A stretch of 64,000 nucleotides of DNA from Undaria pinnatifida (taxonomy: Eukaryota > Sar > Phaeophyceae > Laminariales > Alariaceae), in NCBI GenBank assembly GCA_012845835.1, contig JABAKD010000029.1:7490548-7554547 (forward strand), written 5' to 3'. Below, piece by piece: positions 1 to 11,439 of this stretch (the stretch's first letter is position 1; each line of letters begins with the position of its first letter). A program made the translations under genes and the position numbers. The notes beneath the pieces are model-generated. The model had not been told where the DNA came from, did not search any database, and worked only from the letters and a program-made list of their open reading frames with translations.

Positions 1-895
<895 letters not shown>

Positions 896-928
896 CAGAC
901 AAGTAATTCAGTACGGTCAGAGAGTGGC

Positions 929-1228
929 TCAGTTGCTTTGAATGATTGCACTGTGTATTGCTAGCATGCTGTGCATCGTTGAGTGTACCCGTTCGGACAC
1001 TGAATTTCCCTGCGGCCGGTACGGCGTTGTGCGGGTCTTTTTGTATCCGAGTATTTGTTGCAGCTGGTATATCACCTTATTCTCAAATTCAGGGCCTTGA
1101 TCACTATGCAAGATTTCTGGTGGGCCGAAATGCTGATTGTTCTCTCGATTCTGGCATTGGCTACTGTTTCGGCTGTTTTATCACGTACCGGCAGCAGTAC
1201 CGCAAACCTCGTCAGGTGGTCCATCATG
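929..1228 (-). pseudogene. Ty3/gypsy integrase core relic
   Basis: The minus strand encodes a piece of a retroviral-type integrase. An upstream frame (about 1228-1112) reads MDHLTRFAVLLPVRDKTAE, the usual start of the catalytic fold. A second frame (1111-929) reads HSDQGPEFEN, holding the second catalytic Asp, then the YRPQGNSVSERVH segment with the catalytic Glu. One frameshift separates the two frames. No LTR, reverse transcriptase or other pol domain is recognisable beside it; both sides run into CTA repeat. Known of the family: these motifs belong to Ty3/gypsy integrases. Inferred: this is a fossil fragment trapped inside, or split by, microsatellite expansion. Confidence 0.8.
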
Positions 1229-1261
1229 GAGAGAACGTAATTACCCGTGAGAGGCCAGGTT

Positions 1262-2472
<1,211 letters not shown>

Positions 2473-3653
2473 CAACTGCGGTTATTTTTCGCTTCCTGGA
2501 CGTTGCATTGTCCATGATGGTCATGGAGATTTGCCGTCGTTTGGGAGAGACCGGTGCCTACCGTTTTGGTGTTACGCTCTGAATCCGGATTCACAGTCCC
2601 CCCCCCCTTTATTCAGCTCAGCACCAATTCCTACCACGTTACTCGTTGTCGATGGAGTCAGGAAAGTGCCCTTTTCATTGCCTCGTCTGCAGGAGATACC
2701 ACCCAAAACAAGTTACTCGATCCCTTTTTTTAGACACGAAACTCGATTGCCGCAGCTCCGTCGCAATTCTATATACCCGTTCGACATGTTTTCTCATTCG
2801 CTCGTGCTCAGGAGATTTTCTCACCGAACCCCGAAACCGGTTGGTGTGGCGCACCCCTCCCTATCCCCAATACCTGCCAGAAGAAACAAAAACGTAAATG
2901 ATCAATAATAATATAAAGGATTCCTCTATTGTATACCAGATATCGCCTAATAAAGTGCGCAATTATTTCCAATTTGTTTTGTTTTGCGCCGTTATGACCG
3001 AACACCTCAAGTTACCGCGGCCTCGTCGTAGGTCTATAATTATACCGTTCAGACGCATACCACTGGTGTGTGCCGCTACCGTTCCCGCCCAAAGATACTA
3101 CGGCGTATTCTCGTCGTAGTCTGTACCGTTCAGGCCCGTATCATCGTACGAACGCCGTAGACAACTGTGCCATTCCAAAATACGCTGCAGTTGTACTTGT
3201 ACTTGTACCGTAGAAGTAGTGTCGTCGATAATTTTCTGTCCTAAATATTATAAATATTATATACCGACGATTGCCGTTTTCTGTTTTCGTCCGAGCAAAG
3301 TTATTGCAATCTGCCGCAACCCTACAGATTTCTTCATTCGTTGGAGAGAGTGTACTGAGAACCTGATCAACATTTTCCTCTCCAAAGCGATTACTTAGGT
3401 AAGCGTACTTTGTAAAATACGTAGCTCTTTTGGTTGGAACTGTGCTCCCTGTGCTCATTCTTCAGGAAAACCAAAATCTACATCATCGGCTACGCGTTAA
3501 TTTTTTTCGTGCATGTATTATACGAAGTATGTAATACCCTTGGTATGTTCGTTTTCTCCCCGTCTTGGATGTTTGGGTATCCGGCCGTATACGATGGAAC
3601 ACGATAAGCTTTGTCTTTTTCCTTAGCTCCGTGTTTCTTTTCCCATTGCACAG
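2473..3653. other. Unassigned stretch upstream of family copy 1
   Basis: I recognise no gene. Short open frames (for example 2531-2908 on + and 3141-3458 on -) have no recognisable domain or repeated support. The last 60 bases become pyrimidine-rich and end in CAG at 3651-3653, a good 3' splice site for the alanine-rich exon, so an undetected 5' exon or leader may lie here. Confidence 0.5.
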
Positions 3654-6600
3654 GCAAATGCAGACGCCAAGGCTGGGAGCGAGATGGACACGGAGGCCAC
3701 GACCGACTCCAACGAGGTCCAAGGTGGCGGGTTGACGTCCCAGCCAGCCCCTTCTGCACCCAGGGCAGGCACAGGAAAACAGGGGGGGGTCAGCACCCTC
3801 ATGGCTGATTATTTTGCTTATAGGGCAAAGAGAGGGTTGAACAGCGAGCGTTTAACTATGCCGTCGCCTGAAGAGGAGAGGGTGAACGAGAGGGAGGGGG
3901 GGGATGTGCAGCAATATGGCGGGGAGGGGGGGGAGAGCGGAAGGGAGGGGGGGGAGGGGGAGGGGCACGGAGGGAAGCGGATAGGGGAGGGAAAGAAGAA
4001 CGACAGGATGGAGAAAGTGGGGGTGAGGGCGGAGAGAGAGTGGGTGGAGAAGGTGGAGAAGGAGGGCGAGGAGAGAGAGGGTACGGAGGAGGTGGCGCAG
4101 GGAGAAACTATCCCGACCTTCGTGCTGCACGGAGAACCTACACAATCGCGCGCGCACGCCCCCTTTGACGGGAATTCCGAGAACATGACAGCGGTGGCGG
4201 TAGAGGCGGCAACGGGGGTGAAGGCAGTGGCAGACGCTGGCACAGCGGCGGCGACCGCAGCGTTAGGTGCGGTGGGGGTGGTAGACGGAGGAGCGGCAGC
4301 TACGGCGGTGGTGGCGAGGGGACAGGACAAGGACGCAGTGCAACATATGATACAAGATGAACCAATCGTGTCTTTGGTGCGGAATAGATCGAACGAACAA
4401 CCACGCTCGCATGCCTCCTTTGACAGGCGTTCCGAGCGTGTGGCGCCCGCGGTGGCGGTGGCGGGAGGGGCGGCGGCGAAGGTGAAGACAGTGGCAGAGG
4501 CTGGGGCACCGACGGTGACAGCAGGCTTAGCTGCGGCGGGGGTGGCCGAGACCCCAACAGCGACGGCGGAGGGAGCCATGGCGGTTGTCGCGGCAAGAGC
4601 GTCGGCAGCCAACGGATCGGCGGCGGCAATGGTAATGAGGGAGGGGAGGGGAGGAGGGCAGCGGGTGGAGAGGATTGCGGTAGACGGTACTGTCTCGGCC
4701 TTGGTGCGGAACGGGACGACCGAGCAACGTCACGTGCAGGTTCCCTTCAACGGGCGTTCCGACTGTGGAACAGCAGTGGCGGCTACGACAGGAGTGACGG
4801 AGGAGATGGAAGCGGTGCTAGAAACGGGGAAAACGATGGCTGCCGCAGTGACAAGTACGGCGGAGTTTGCCAGGAAAAAAAACACAGCGGCGGAGGGAGA
4901 TGTGATGGTGTCCGAGGAGCAAGACGTGATGGTGTCCGAGGCAGGAGTAGCCCTAGCCGACAAAGGAGTGGCGGTTGCGGCGGTGGTGGAGAGGAGGGGT
5001 GAGAGGGGGGGGGTGGAGAGGCTGGTGGAGTGTAAAACTATCCCGACCTTGGTGCCAAACGAAGCGATCAAGAAACCACGCGCGGATGCCCCCTCCGACG
5101 GAGGATCCGTGTGTGGGGTGGCGGTGACAGCGGTGGCAGGGGCGGGGACGGGGGTTGGGGTGGCCACTGCAGAGAAGGCGGCCACCGTCGCAGTGGTTGC
5201 TGAGGTGGAGGTAGTCGAGGAAGAAACGGCGGCGGCGGAGGAAGCCATGGCGACCGCCGAGGCGGAAGTGACGATGGCAGATGAGAGAGTGACAGCTACG
5301 GCGGCGGTGGCCGAGGCGGCGATAACGGCGGCAGCTGCAGCGGCATCAACGAGGAAGGCAGCGGTGATGGTTGCAGAGACAGCAGCGGCGACGGTGACGG
5401 CCGCAGGAAAAACACTAGTCACCAAGGAGAAAGCAGCGACCGAAGCCAGAGAGATTGCGGCGGAGGCAGGAGCGGCCGCAGCTGAGGCGAGAGCTATCGC
5501 GGCAGAGGCTCGAGCGGCGGTTGCGTCTGCGGCGGCCGAGACGGTGACAACGGCGGTGACGGGGGCGACATCGGCAAGAGAGGCAGCGATGGCGGCTTCT
5601 GCGGCGGCAATCGAAGCGGTGGCAGCTGCAGGAGTAGCAGCAGCATCTAAAGAGGAAGCAGCAACTGCGGCGCGTGTGTTGGCAGCAGAGGCAAGAGCTA
5701 ATGCGGCTGAAGCACGAACGTCCGTGGCTGAACGAAGAGCGGCGGTCGCTGAAGCAAGGGCTTCTAGAGCTGAAGCAAGAGCAGCCGCAGCGGAGACAAG
5801 AGCTGCGGCTGCGGAGGTTAAAGCGACCGTGGCGGAGGAAGTCGCGGCAGTGGGTACTGCGGCGGTGGCCAGGGCGACGGCAGCTACTGCGGCAGCGGAA
5901 GCGGAGGCAGTGATGAGGGCGGCCTTGAAGGAAACAGCAGCGGCTGCAGAGGTGACACGAAAAACCGAGAAACGATCCCTGGCCTGTCGCATGCTGGCAC
6001 GGATGGCTCACCGCCGGTGCAATCGTAAGAAATTTGAAGTATTCGCCAGGTTTCGCCACGCCATTGCAGCAGCAGCAGCGGAAAGGTTTGCGACGGCAGC
6101 GGCGAGGGTTTCTTCCAGAGAGGTGGCGGTGACGATCGCAGATGAAGCAGCGGCGTCGAACCAGCGACCGGCAACCGGGGCCAGAGCAGAAGCGGCTGAA
6201 GACGTCGTGGAGGTGCAGAAGGTATTGGCAGCGGCGAAGGTGACCGGACGCCAAACCGTGGACCAGGCTTCGGCGGCGGCCGAAACGGTAGATGCGGTAA
6301 ACACCGAGGAGATTACGTCGGTAGCGGTAGCAGGAGCGATGGCGGCAGCGGTATCAGCAGCGGTATCGGACGCGGTTGCGGAAGCGGAGAAGAAGGCCGA
6401 GGCGGCGACAGCGGAGGCAGTGGCCAACGCGGTGGCGACAGCAACAGCAGCGGACCGCCGCGAGAAGGGTACACGACGCCGAACTCGCAAAAAGGGAGGC
6501 TCAACTAGCGGTGGTGAAGGCCGAAGAGACAACGGCGGAGCTAGCTCGTCGACACATGATTGTTGTCAACGAGACTAAAGCCAGTATGAGAGCCTACCAT

Positions 6601-7227
6601 CGACTCAAGCTAGAGAAACAGGAAGCCGTCGCCAAGAAGAAGGCTGCCGTGGTCGCGGCCATTGACGCGAGGAGCAGAGAGGATGACGGAAACAGCCAGA
6701 TTGTGTGGATGCGGACAAGGATGGCATGGCGCCGGTGCCATGAGGAGATACCGCTGGCCGCTGTGCGGATGAGCGGGCGAGGCATGTGGCATTCATGTCT
6801 AGAGGAGCTTGTGCTGGCCGCTGCGCGGATGACCGGAAGACTTGCAAGGCGTTCATGCCTGGAGGAGCTTGTTCTGGCCGCTGCGCGGATGAGCGAAAGA
6901 CGTGCGTGGCGTGCATGCCTGGAGGAGCTTGTCGCGGCCGCAAAAGCTAGACAGGGGTTGCGATGCGGTGGCCGCAGCGAAGTTGTTTCCGCTCAGGGAC
7001 CCGCCAGGCAGGGGTGCATGGCGGGTACGGGGGTGGGGGAGAAGAAGGAAAAGGAGGATGAGAGTAGGGAGGAAGATGAGAAAGAACAAGAAGAGGCGGA
7101 AGAGGATGTCGAGGACGAGGAGGAAGAGGGGGTGGAAGAGGAGGGGAAATCAGAGCAGGAGACGGAGGAGCAGGAGGCGGAGGGAAACGGAGGGGCGGCA
7201 GGGCGGGATAGCAGGGTGGTGAGCGAG
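3654..7227 (+). pseudogene. Family copy 1, exon A: long alanine-rich helical exon (one frameshift)
   Basis: A 3.6-kb exon starting after the acceptor at 3653 (first residues ANADAKAGS, matching SNVDAKPGS in copy 2) and ending at the donor GAG/GTGAGG at 7227. The first in-frame ATG is at 3684. The N-terminal half has about four imperfect repeats of 80-115 residues, each opening with a motif like TIPTLV followed by HAPFDG.SE (near 4107, 4360, 4687 and 5035). The middle is Ala-rich with AEARA/VAEARA periodicity suggesting long helix or coiled coil. It is followed by a basic LARMAHRRCNRKKF patch near 5995. The C-terminal part has four 20-residue repeats (CLEELVLAAARMS type, 6718-6950) and an acidic Glu/Lys tail. 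Near 6455 about 8 bases present in copy 3 are missing, which shifts the frame. If the donor were not used, the frame would stop at 7284. I do not recognise the function; it may be a structural or scaffold region of a J-domain protein. Confidence 0.6.
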
Positions 7228-7567
7228 GTGAGGGTGGTTGGGTATTTCTACGGTACAGACGACAGTGTAGACGTAACAGCGTAGCCAGAGATGTCTTACA
7301 TCTTGCCGTGGTCATTTCGGGGGGGACGTGCCACCACTAGGAATTTTATGCGGTGCCTTCTCGCTGTTATTTCGATCATCAAGTATGGTCCTCGAACTCC
7401 CGCCTTAGGAGACTGTCGTTTCGTAAACGCAACGAATCGATTCCCCCAGACAAGCTTCTAGACTAAACCGCGGACCGAACACCCCGCCCCCCACCCCGTC
7501 TCAACCCGTTTTTCGCCCCTGTCCGATTGCCACCGTGTGCTTTTATTGCTGATACTACTGCTTCCAG

Positions 7568-7884
7568 GAGGGAAGCGCGATCGGGGCACCAGACGTGTAC
7601 GAGTCGACGTCCGCCACCGCCGCCGCCTCTTCCGCTGCCCCCGCCGCTGCCGCCGTTGCTGCTCCGTCCCCTGTCCCCGCCGCTGCTGCCGTCACCACCG
7701 CCCCTGTTCCTGCCCCCATCCCGGCCCCCGCCCCAACCCCTGCCCCAACCCCCGCGAAGACCCCCTCCTACACCTACGCCCCCGCCACCGCCGCCCTCGC
7801 TGCCGATACGGCCGCTGGATGTGGAGCGTTCCCGTCCATGGGCAGCCGCAAGGCCCACTTCAAAGTCGAGGTCGACGTTGGCTG
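7568..7884 (+). CDS. Family copy 1, exon B: Pro/Ala linker with FKVE patch
   Basis: Predicted exon of 317 bases between acceptor TTCCAG (ends 7567) and donor CTG/GTGAGT (7884/7885). It enters in phase 0 and leaves in phase 2. It encodes EGSAIGAPDVYES, a long Ala/Pro low-complexity stretch, then a conserved non-repetitive end, SRKAHFKVEVDVG. The same borders and flanking residues recur in copies 2 and 3, and its length differs from copy 2 by 90 bases, a multiple of three. The role is unknown; it looks like a flexible linker followed by a short structured patch. Confidence 0.6.
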
Positions 7885-8952
7885 GTGAGTGAGAAGAGTG
7901 CTTCGGTGGGGGGGGTAGGGGTTATTGCATTTCGTTCGGCTTTTCTGCGGAAGGAGGGGGGGGGGGGGGGGGGATTAGGGGGACTAAGGCGTTGGAGGGG
8001 TTTGCTGTGCTTCGTCCGGCGCTTGTGTGGCTTCCGGGGACGATATATCGCCAGTGGTATTAGTCGTGTTTTTTTTCTGTTATTACGACATGGTATTGGC
8101 ATATTCTTGATGATTGAAAAACGAGATCGCGGACTTATGTCCCCGGTCACTATACAGTATAGTGTCGCGATCGCTAAACACGATGTACTTGGGCATATGA
8201 CCGTGATCCTTTTCAAGCACGATGCGGAAAACTATGTCTATCGATTGTTTTGTTTTACTTTCTCCGAGAGCTGGGCGTAAACCCAGTGAATTTGCTACAC
8301 GAGGTAAACAAGTGAATACACTGAAATTGTTACGTTTTTCTCTTTTAAGCAAAAGCGAGAGTGACAGAAAATTGTTTCAATATCGTTAAAACCCATTGAT
8401 AGCACTCGTAATTGAAATTTGTTCGATTCAATTGAAATGTAGACGAATTGAATAGTAAAATTAAGATAAACCTTTGAAACAATATACCCAGGTATGAGGT
8501 GAGACACGTTTAATTTGATTTAAACTCAAAACTGTTATTTTAACCTCTGTACTTGGAGTACAGTTCGGGTTAGCGCCAAGTTGTGTAAGGTATATCTGGC
8601 ACGCGATACGCCATGCGCCCTCCCTATTCCCCGGTGGCGAACCCGTCCCCCAGATTTTGATGCATTTTTGACACATTTTTATAACGCCTATTCAAACCTG
8701 AGAGCGAATTTAGCGCCCCCCCCATGCTGCCATTTCCCCCTCTGCGTGCCCCCTCCTCCTCTGCACCCCCCCTGCCTCTCCCCGTCGTCGTCTCCCCCCT
8801 CCTCACCCCTGGCTACTCCCTCTCCCTCTCCCCGCCCCCTCCTTACTCCCCTTGCCCCCCCCGCTCTACCCCCCCCCTTGTCGATCCACCCCTCCCTACC
8901 ACCCCACCCCTCCCTGGTGTTGACGCCTCGCTCTGACTTGCCCCCCTTTTAG
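7885..8952 (+). other. Intron 2 of copy 1, with conserved non-coding block
   Basis: It contains a poly-G run near 7960-7975. A block around 8040-8280 recurs in all three copies, including a perfect inverted repeat (CACTATAC/GTATAGTG, one-base spacer, about 8147-8163) and CGATATATCG-like palindromes. The last 250 bases are an extreme C/T tract leading to the acceptor. No gene is seen. Confidence 0.45.
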
Positions 8953-9419
8953 TGACGGTGGCCGTGGTGATGGCCATGGTGTTGGTGGCGGAGACGGTGG
9001 CAGTGCTGCTGCTCGTGCTCGTGCTAGAGATGACCGCAAAGCTCTTCGGGATGCTGCTGCTGTTCGTGCTGCTGTTTTTGTGGGTCTTGATGTTGCCGCT
9101 GGGGGTGTTGCTGCTCGCTGTGCTAGTGCGAATCGTTACTCGCGTGCGAAAGCGCGTGCGAAAGCTCGCCGTGATGCTCGCGTTGAAGCTCGTGCGCGTG
9201 AAGAAGCCTATGCGGAAGCTCGCGCGCGTGAAGATGATCGTGTTCGCGCGCGTGAAAATGCTCGTGTCCGTGCCCGCCCTGGTTGTGGTGGTGGTGGTGG
9301 CGGCGACCGAGACGGCAGCGGAGGCCGAAACTGCAAATCTCGTTACAGAGCGGAGCAGCCTGTTGTTTTTGGACAGCGGTTTGCAAGGCGTTTTCATGAG
9401 GAAGAGGCGTCGGAGATTG
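8953..9419 (+). CDS. Family copy 1, exon C: Arg/Ala/Asp-rich charged exon
   Basis: Predicted exon of 467 bases after acceptor TTTTAG (ends 8952), ending at donor ATTG/GTGAGT. It joins exon B in phase 2 (TG+T gives Cys) and leaves in phase 1. The product has a Gly/Asp-rich start, a long region of RAKARAKARRDARVEA type with alternating Arg, Ala and acidic residues likely to form a charged helix, a Gly run, and a conserved end QRFARRF..EEASE. The exon is open in all three copies and its lengths (467, 422, 470) differ only by multiples of three, which suggests that translation was once constrained. The overlapping hydrophobic frame rich in Leu/Val is the wrong frame: it does not fit the splice phases. 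Confidence 0.6.
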
Positions 9420-9553
9420 GTGAGTGACGCCAGGAGGATGGTGTGCTTTCATCTGTTTGTACTTATTTTGCTGCGCAAAAGCTTGTGTGATTTTTCCTAT
9501 TTTACTAATATGCAGCTGGTATAGTTGTTATTGGTACAACATATTGCCACCAC

Positions 9554-9817
9554 TCACCGTTTATACCAGATACCCATATAAACAAACACTTCCTCCAAGT
9601 AATGTATAACATCATTGATATGTTTGCCATCCGACAGTGTGCAGCGGTTTCTAAGTTTAAGTCGGCGCCAACACAATAGGGGCTCGTTGCCTGTCACGTG
9701 TGACCGAATCTCCGTGTCCCCGTCTGACGATCGGAATCTCCCATGAAGAGCAGCCGAAACACGGTCTACTTGGGTTTGTTTTTGCTGTTTCCTACCAATA
9801 GCTGACGGCAGTTGCAA
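9554..9817 (-). CDS. Antisense 87-aa open frame inside intron 3, copy 1
   Basis: ATG-to-stop frame on the strand opposite to the family gene. It begins MQL(P/S)S, has a basic KQQKQTQVDR segment and ends HINDVI.YLEEVF.YMGIWYKR. The same frame, with identical length and no stop, is present in copy 2 (55367-55630) and copy 3 (59376-59639), despite several amino-acid differences. I recognise no family. It could be a small gene, part of an old transposon, or chance conservation between recent duplicates. Confidence 0.3.
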   Translation of the reverse strand: MQLPSAIGRKQQKQTQVDRVSAALHGRFRSSDGDTEIRSHVTGNEPLLCWRRLKLRNRCTLSDGKHINDVIHYLEEVFVYMGIWYKR

Positions 9818-10313
9818 GTGTCCACCAGCGAGAGTCCCTGCAGCGAGAGCTACAGGGTCTTTACGGCTTGGTTCGCCATTCGACGCAGTAGAGCTTACCG
9901 CCTATACTGTTTTCTAACATGGTTGAGCACAAAGCGCAAGAGACCAATGGGGTGATCCATCTCTACCTTGGTGGATTGGTTTTGATTGGTTAAAGGGGTT
10001 TGAGAGGGTTCGGGTTGGCGCCAAGGTTATGCACAATCCAAGTGTACGCCAAACTTTGTCTCGAATTGGTGTTAAGGTACCCTCATCCTTCGATGTGCAG
10101 TGCACATTCCATTCCGATATCAGCTGAACACCCCATCCCCAATTGTTGATTGGCCGACAGGTGTGCCGTCTCGTGATAGATCGACAGGTGTGCCGCACGA
10201 ACCGAGAAGCGAACAGACCAAGCCCGAGAGAAACGCTCGGGAAGAAAAAAAGGACACCCCAGAGCCGCGCTCTGCCCCCTGCCGTTCGCCAGGTGACAGA
10301 GCATGGCCCAAGA

Positions 10314-10320
10314 TATAAAT
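10314..10320 (+). promoter_or_regulatory. TATA-like box upstream of the J-domain exon, copy 1
   Basis: TATAAAT in the context AAGATATAAATCG, about 340 bases before the J exon. It is conserved in copy 2 (56153-56159) and copy 3 (58845-58851, minus). Just upstream lie short direct repeats with core GACAGGTGTGCCG, two here and three in copies 2 and 3. This allows an alternative model in which the J exon belongs to a separate gene with its own promoter. Confidence 0.35.
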
Positions 10321-10662
10321 CGAAGCCAAAACCAAAATCAAAACCGGTACTGCACCGGACACCGGTTGTATCGTAGCGCGACAAAGCACAGTCCCTGCTC
10401 CCACGATTACCATGCCCTGGACTAAAAATCGTAATCGAAACGAAAATCTTTGCTGTACCGTACGCCACTCGGATCATACCGTACGCCCATGCAATATAAC
10501 TCACCCACCCCGTCCTTACTTTTTCCTTAATTGTCTATCTCGGCAACGGGAAGAGTGTAAACCCCGAGCGGTGCGTCTATTGAAAAATCCTGATGGAGAT
10601 CTATCCATCCAACGCCATCGTTTTCGTTGTGTCCTCCCCCCCCTTATTGTTTTGTACGGCAG

Positions 10663-10889
10663 CAGCACCATAAAAAAATACGTACTATTCGGTCCTAGGC
10701 GTGGAGCCGAACGTCAGCGAGGACGATTTAAAACGCGCATACCGGAAGGCCGCCATGAAGTGGCACCCGGACAAGAACATCAGCAACGTCAAACCGGCAG
10801 AAGACAAGTTCAAGGAGATACAGCAGGCCTACGACACCCTGAGAGATCCCAGAAGCAGAGAAGGTTATGACCACATGCTAATGAACCCG
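10663..10889 (+). pseudogene. Family copy 1, exon D: DnaJ J-domain exon with early stop
   Basis: Encodes a J domain, the Hsp70-stimulating module: YYSVLGVEPNVSEDDLKRAY (helix I and start of helix II), KWHPDKN with the catalytic HPD loop, then [21 protein letters not shown] (helices III-IV). The acceptor GGCAG (ends 10662) would join exon C in phase 1. A TAA at 10671-10673, three codons into the exon, blocks this copy unless a later acceptor (TCCTAG at about 10690) is used. The 3' border is drawn at CCG/GTGCGT, conserved in all copies; without splicing the frame runs to a stop after about 59 further codons. A J domain at or near the C-terminus after a huge Ala-rich region is an unusual order. 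Confidence 0.7.
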
Positions 10890-11439
10890 GTGCGTTTGCG
10901 ATTGCCCTTTCCACGCTCCACACCGCTAAACATTAACCTAGTTGGGTGTTCAGAGGAAAGTAGCGCAGAAATAAAATATCGATTGCAGCATCGACCACAA
11001 GAAGTAGGCGTCGCTCGCTGGTGGGGTAGGTGGCGCGTCCGAAGGGCAACGTCGGCAGACGCATGACGCGCGCGCAGGATGAAAATTATTTGTACAGCTT
11101 CACGCTTTTCCCAGGCGGTTGACAATGCCGAAACATAGTCGACCCGCTCCAATCCGTACGACCCCCCCCCCCCGCCCCCTTTTAGAGCCCCAAAACCCCT
11201 CCCTATACTAACTCCGAATAATTTGTCCCCAAAAAAAGTTTTCCAGTTATACAGGCGTTAACCCCCGCCCCCTTACACACACCTCTAGGCGTTGATGGGT
11301 TGGCGTCGAATGGCAATAGTCGCTGCAAAACAGGCTACCAGACACTAGACATGCAGAAAAAAAATACAGACTGCCCCTTCTCGCACAGGTAGCACAGAAA
11401 GGAGACGTTAGACACCATTCGAATGATAGCTCAACAACA

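Noticed and set aside
4730-5992. Long Ala/Ser/Thr-rich frame on the minus strand of exon A, and similar ones in other copies
   Set aside because: Mirror frame of GCN-rich coding DNA. Splice sites, phases and charged motifs fit only the sense frame.
8952-9524. Hydrophobic Leu/Val frame that looks like a membrane protein
   Set aside because: It is frame-shifted relative to exon C; the splice phases at both borders support the Arg-rich frame.
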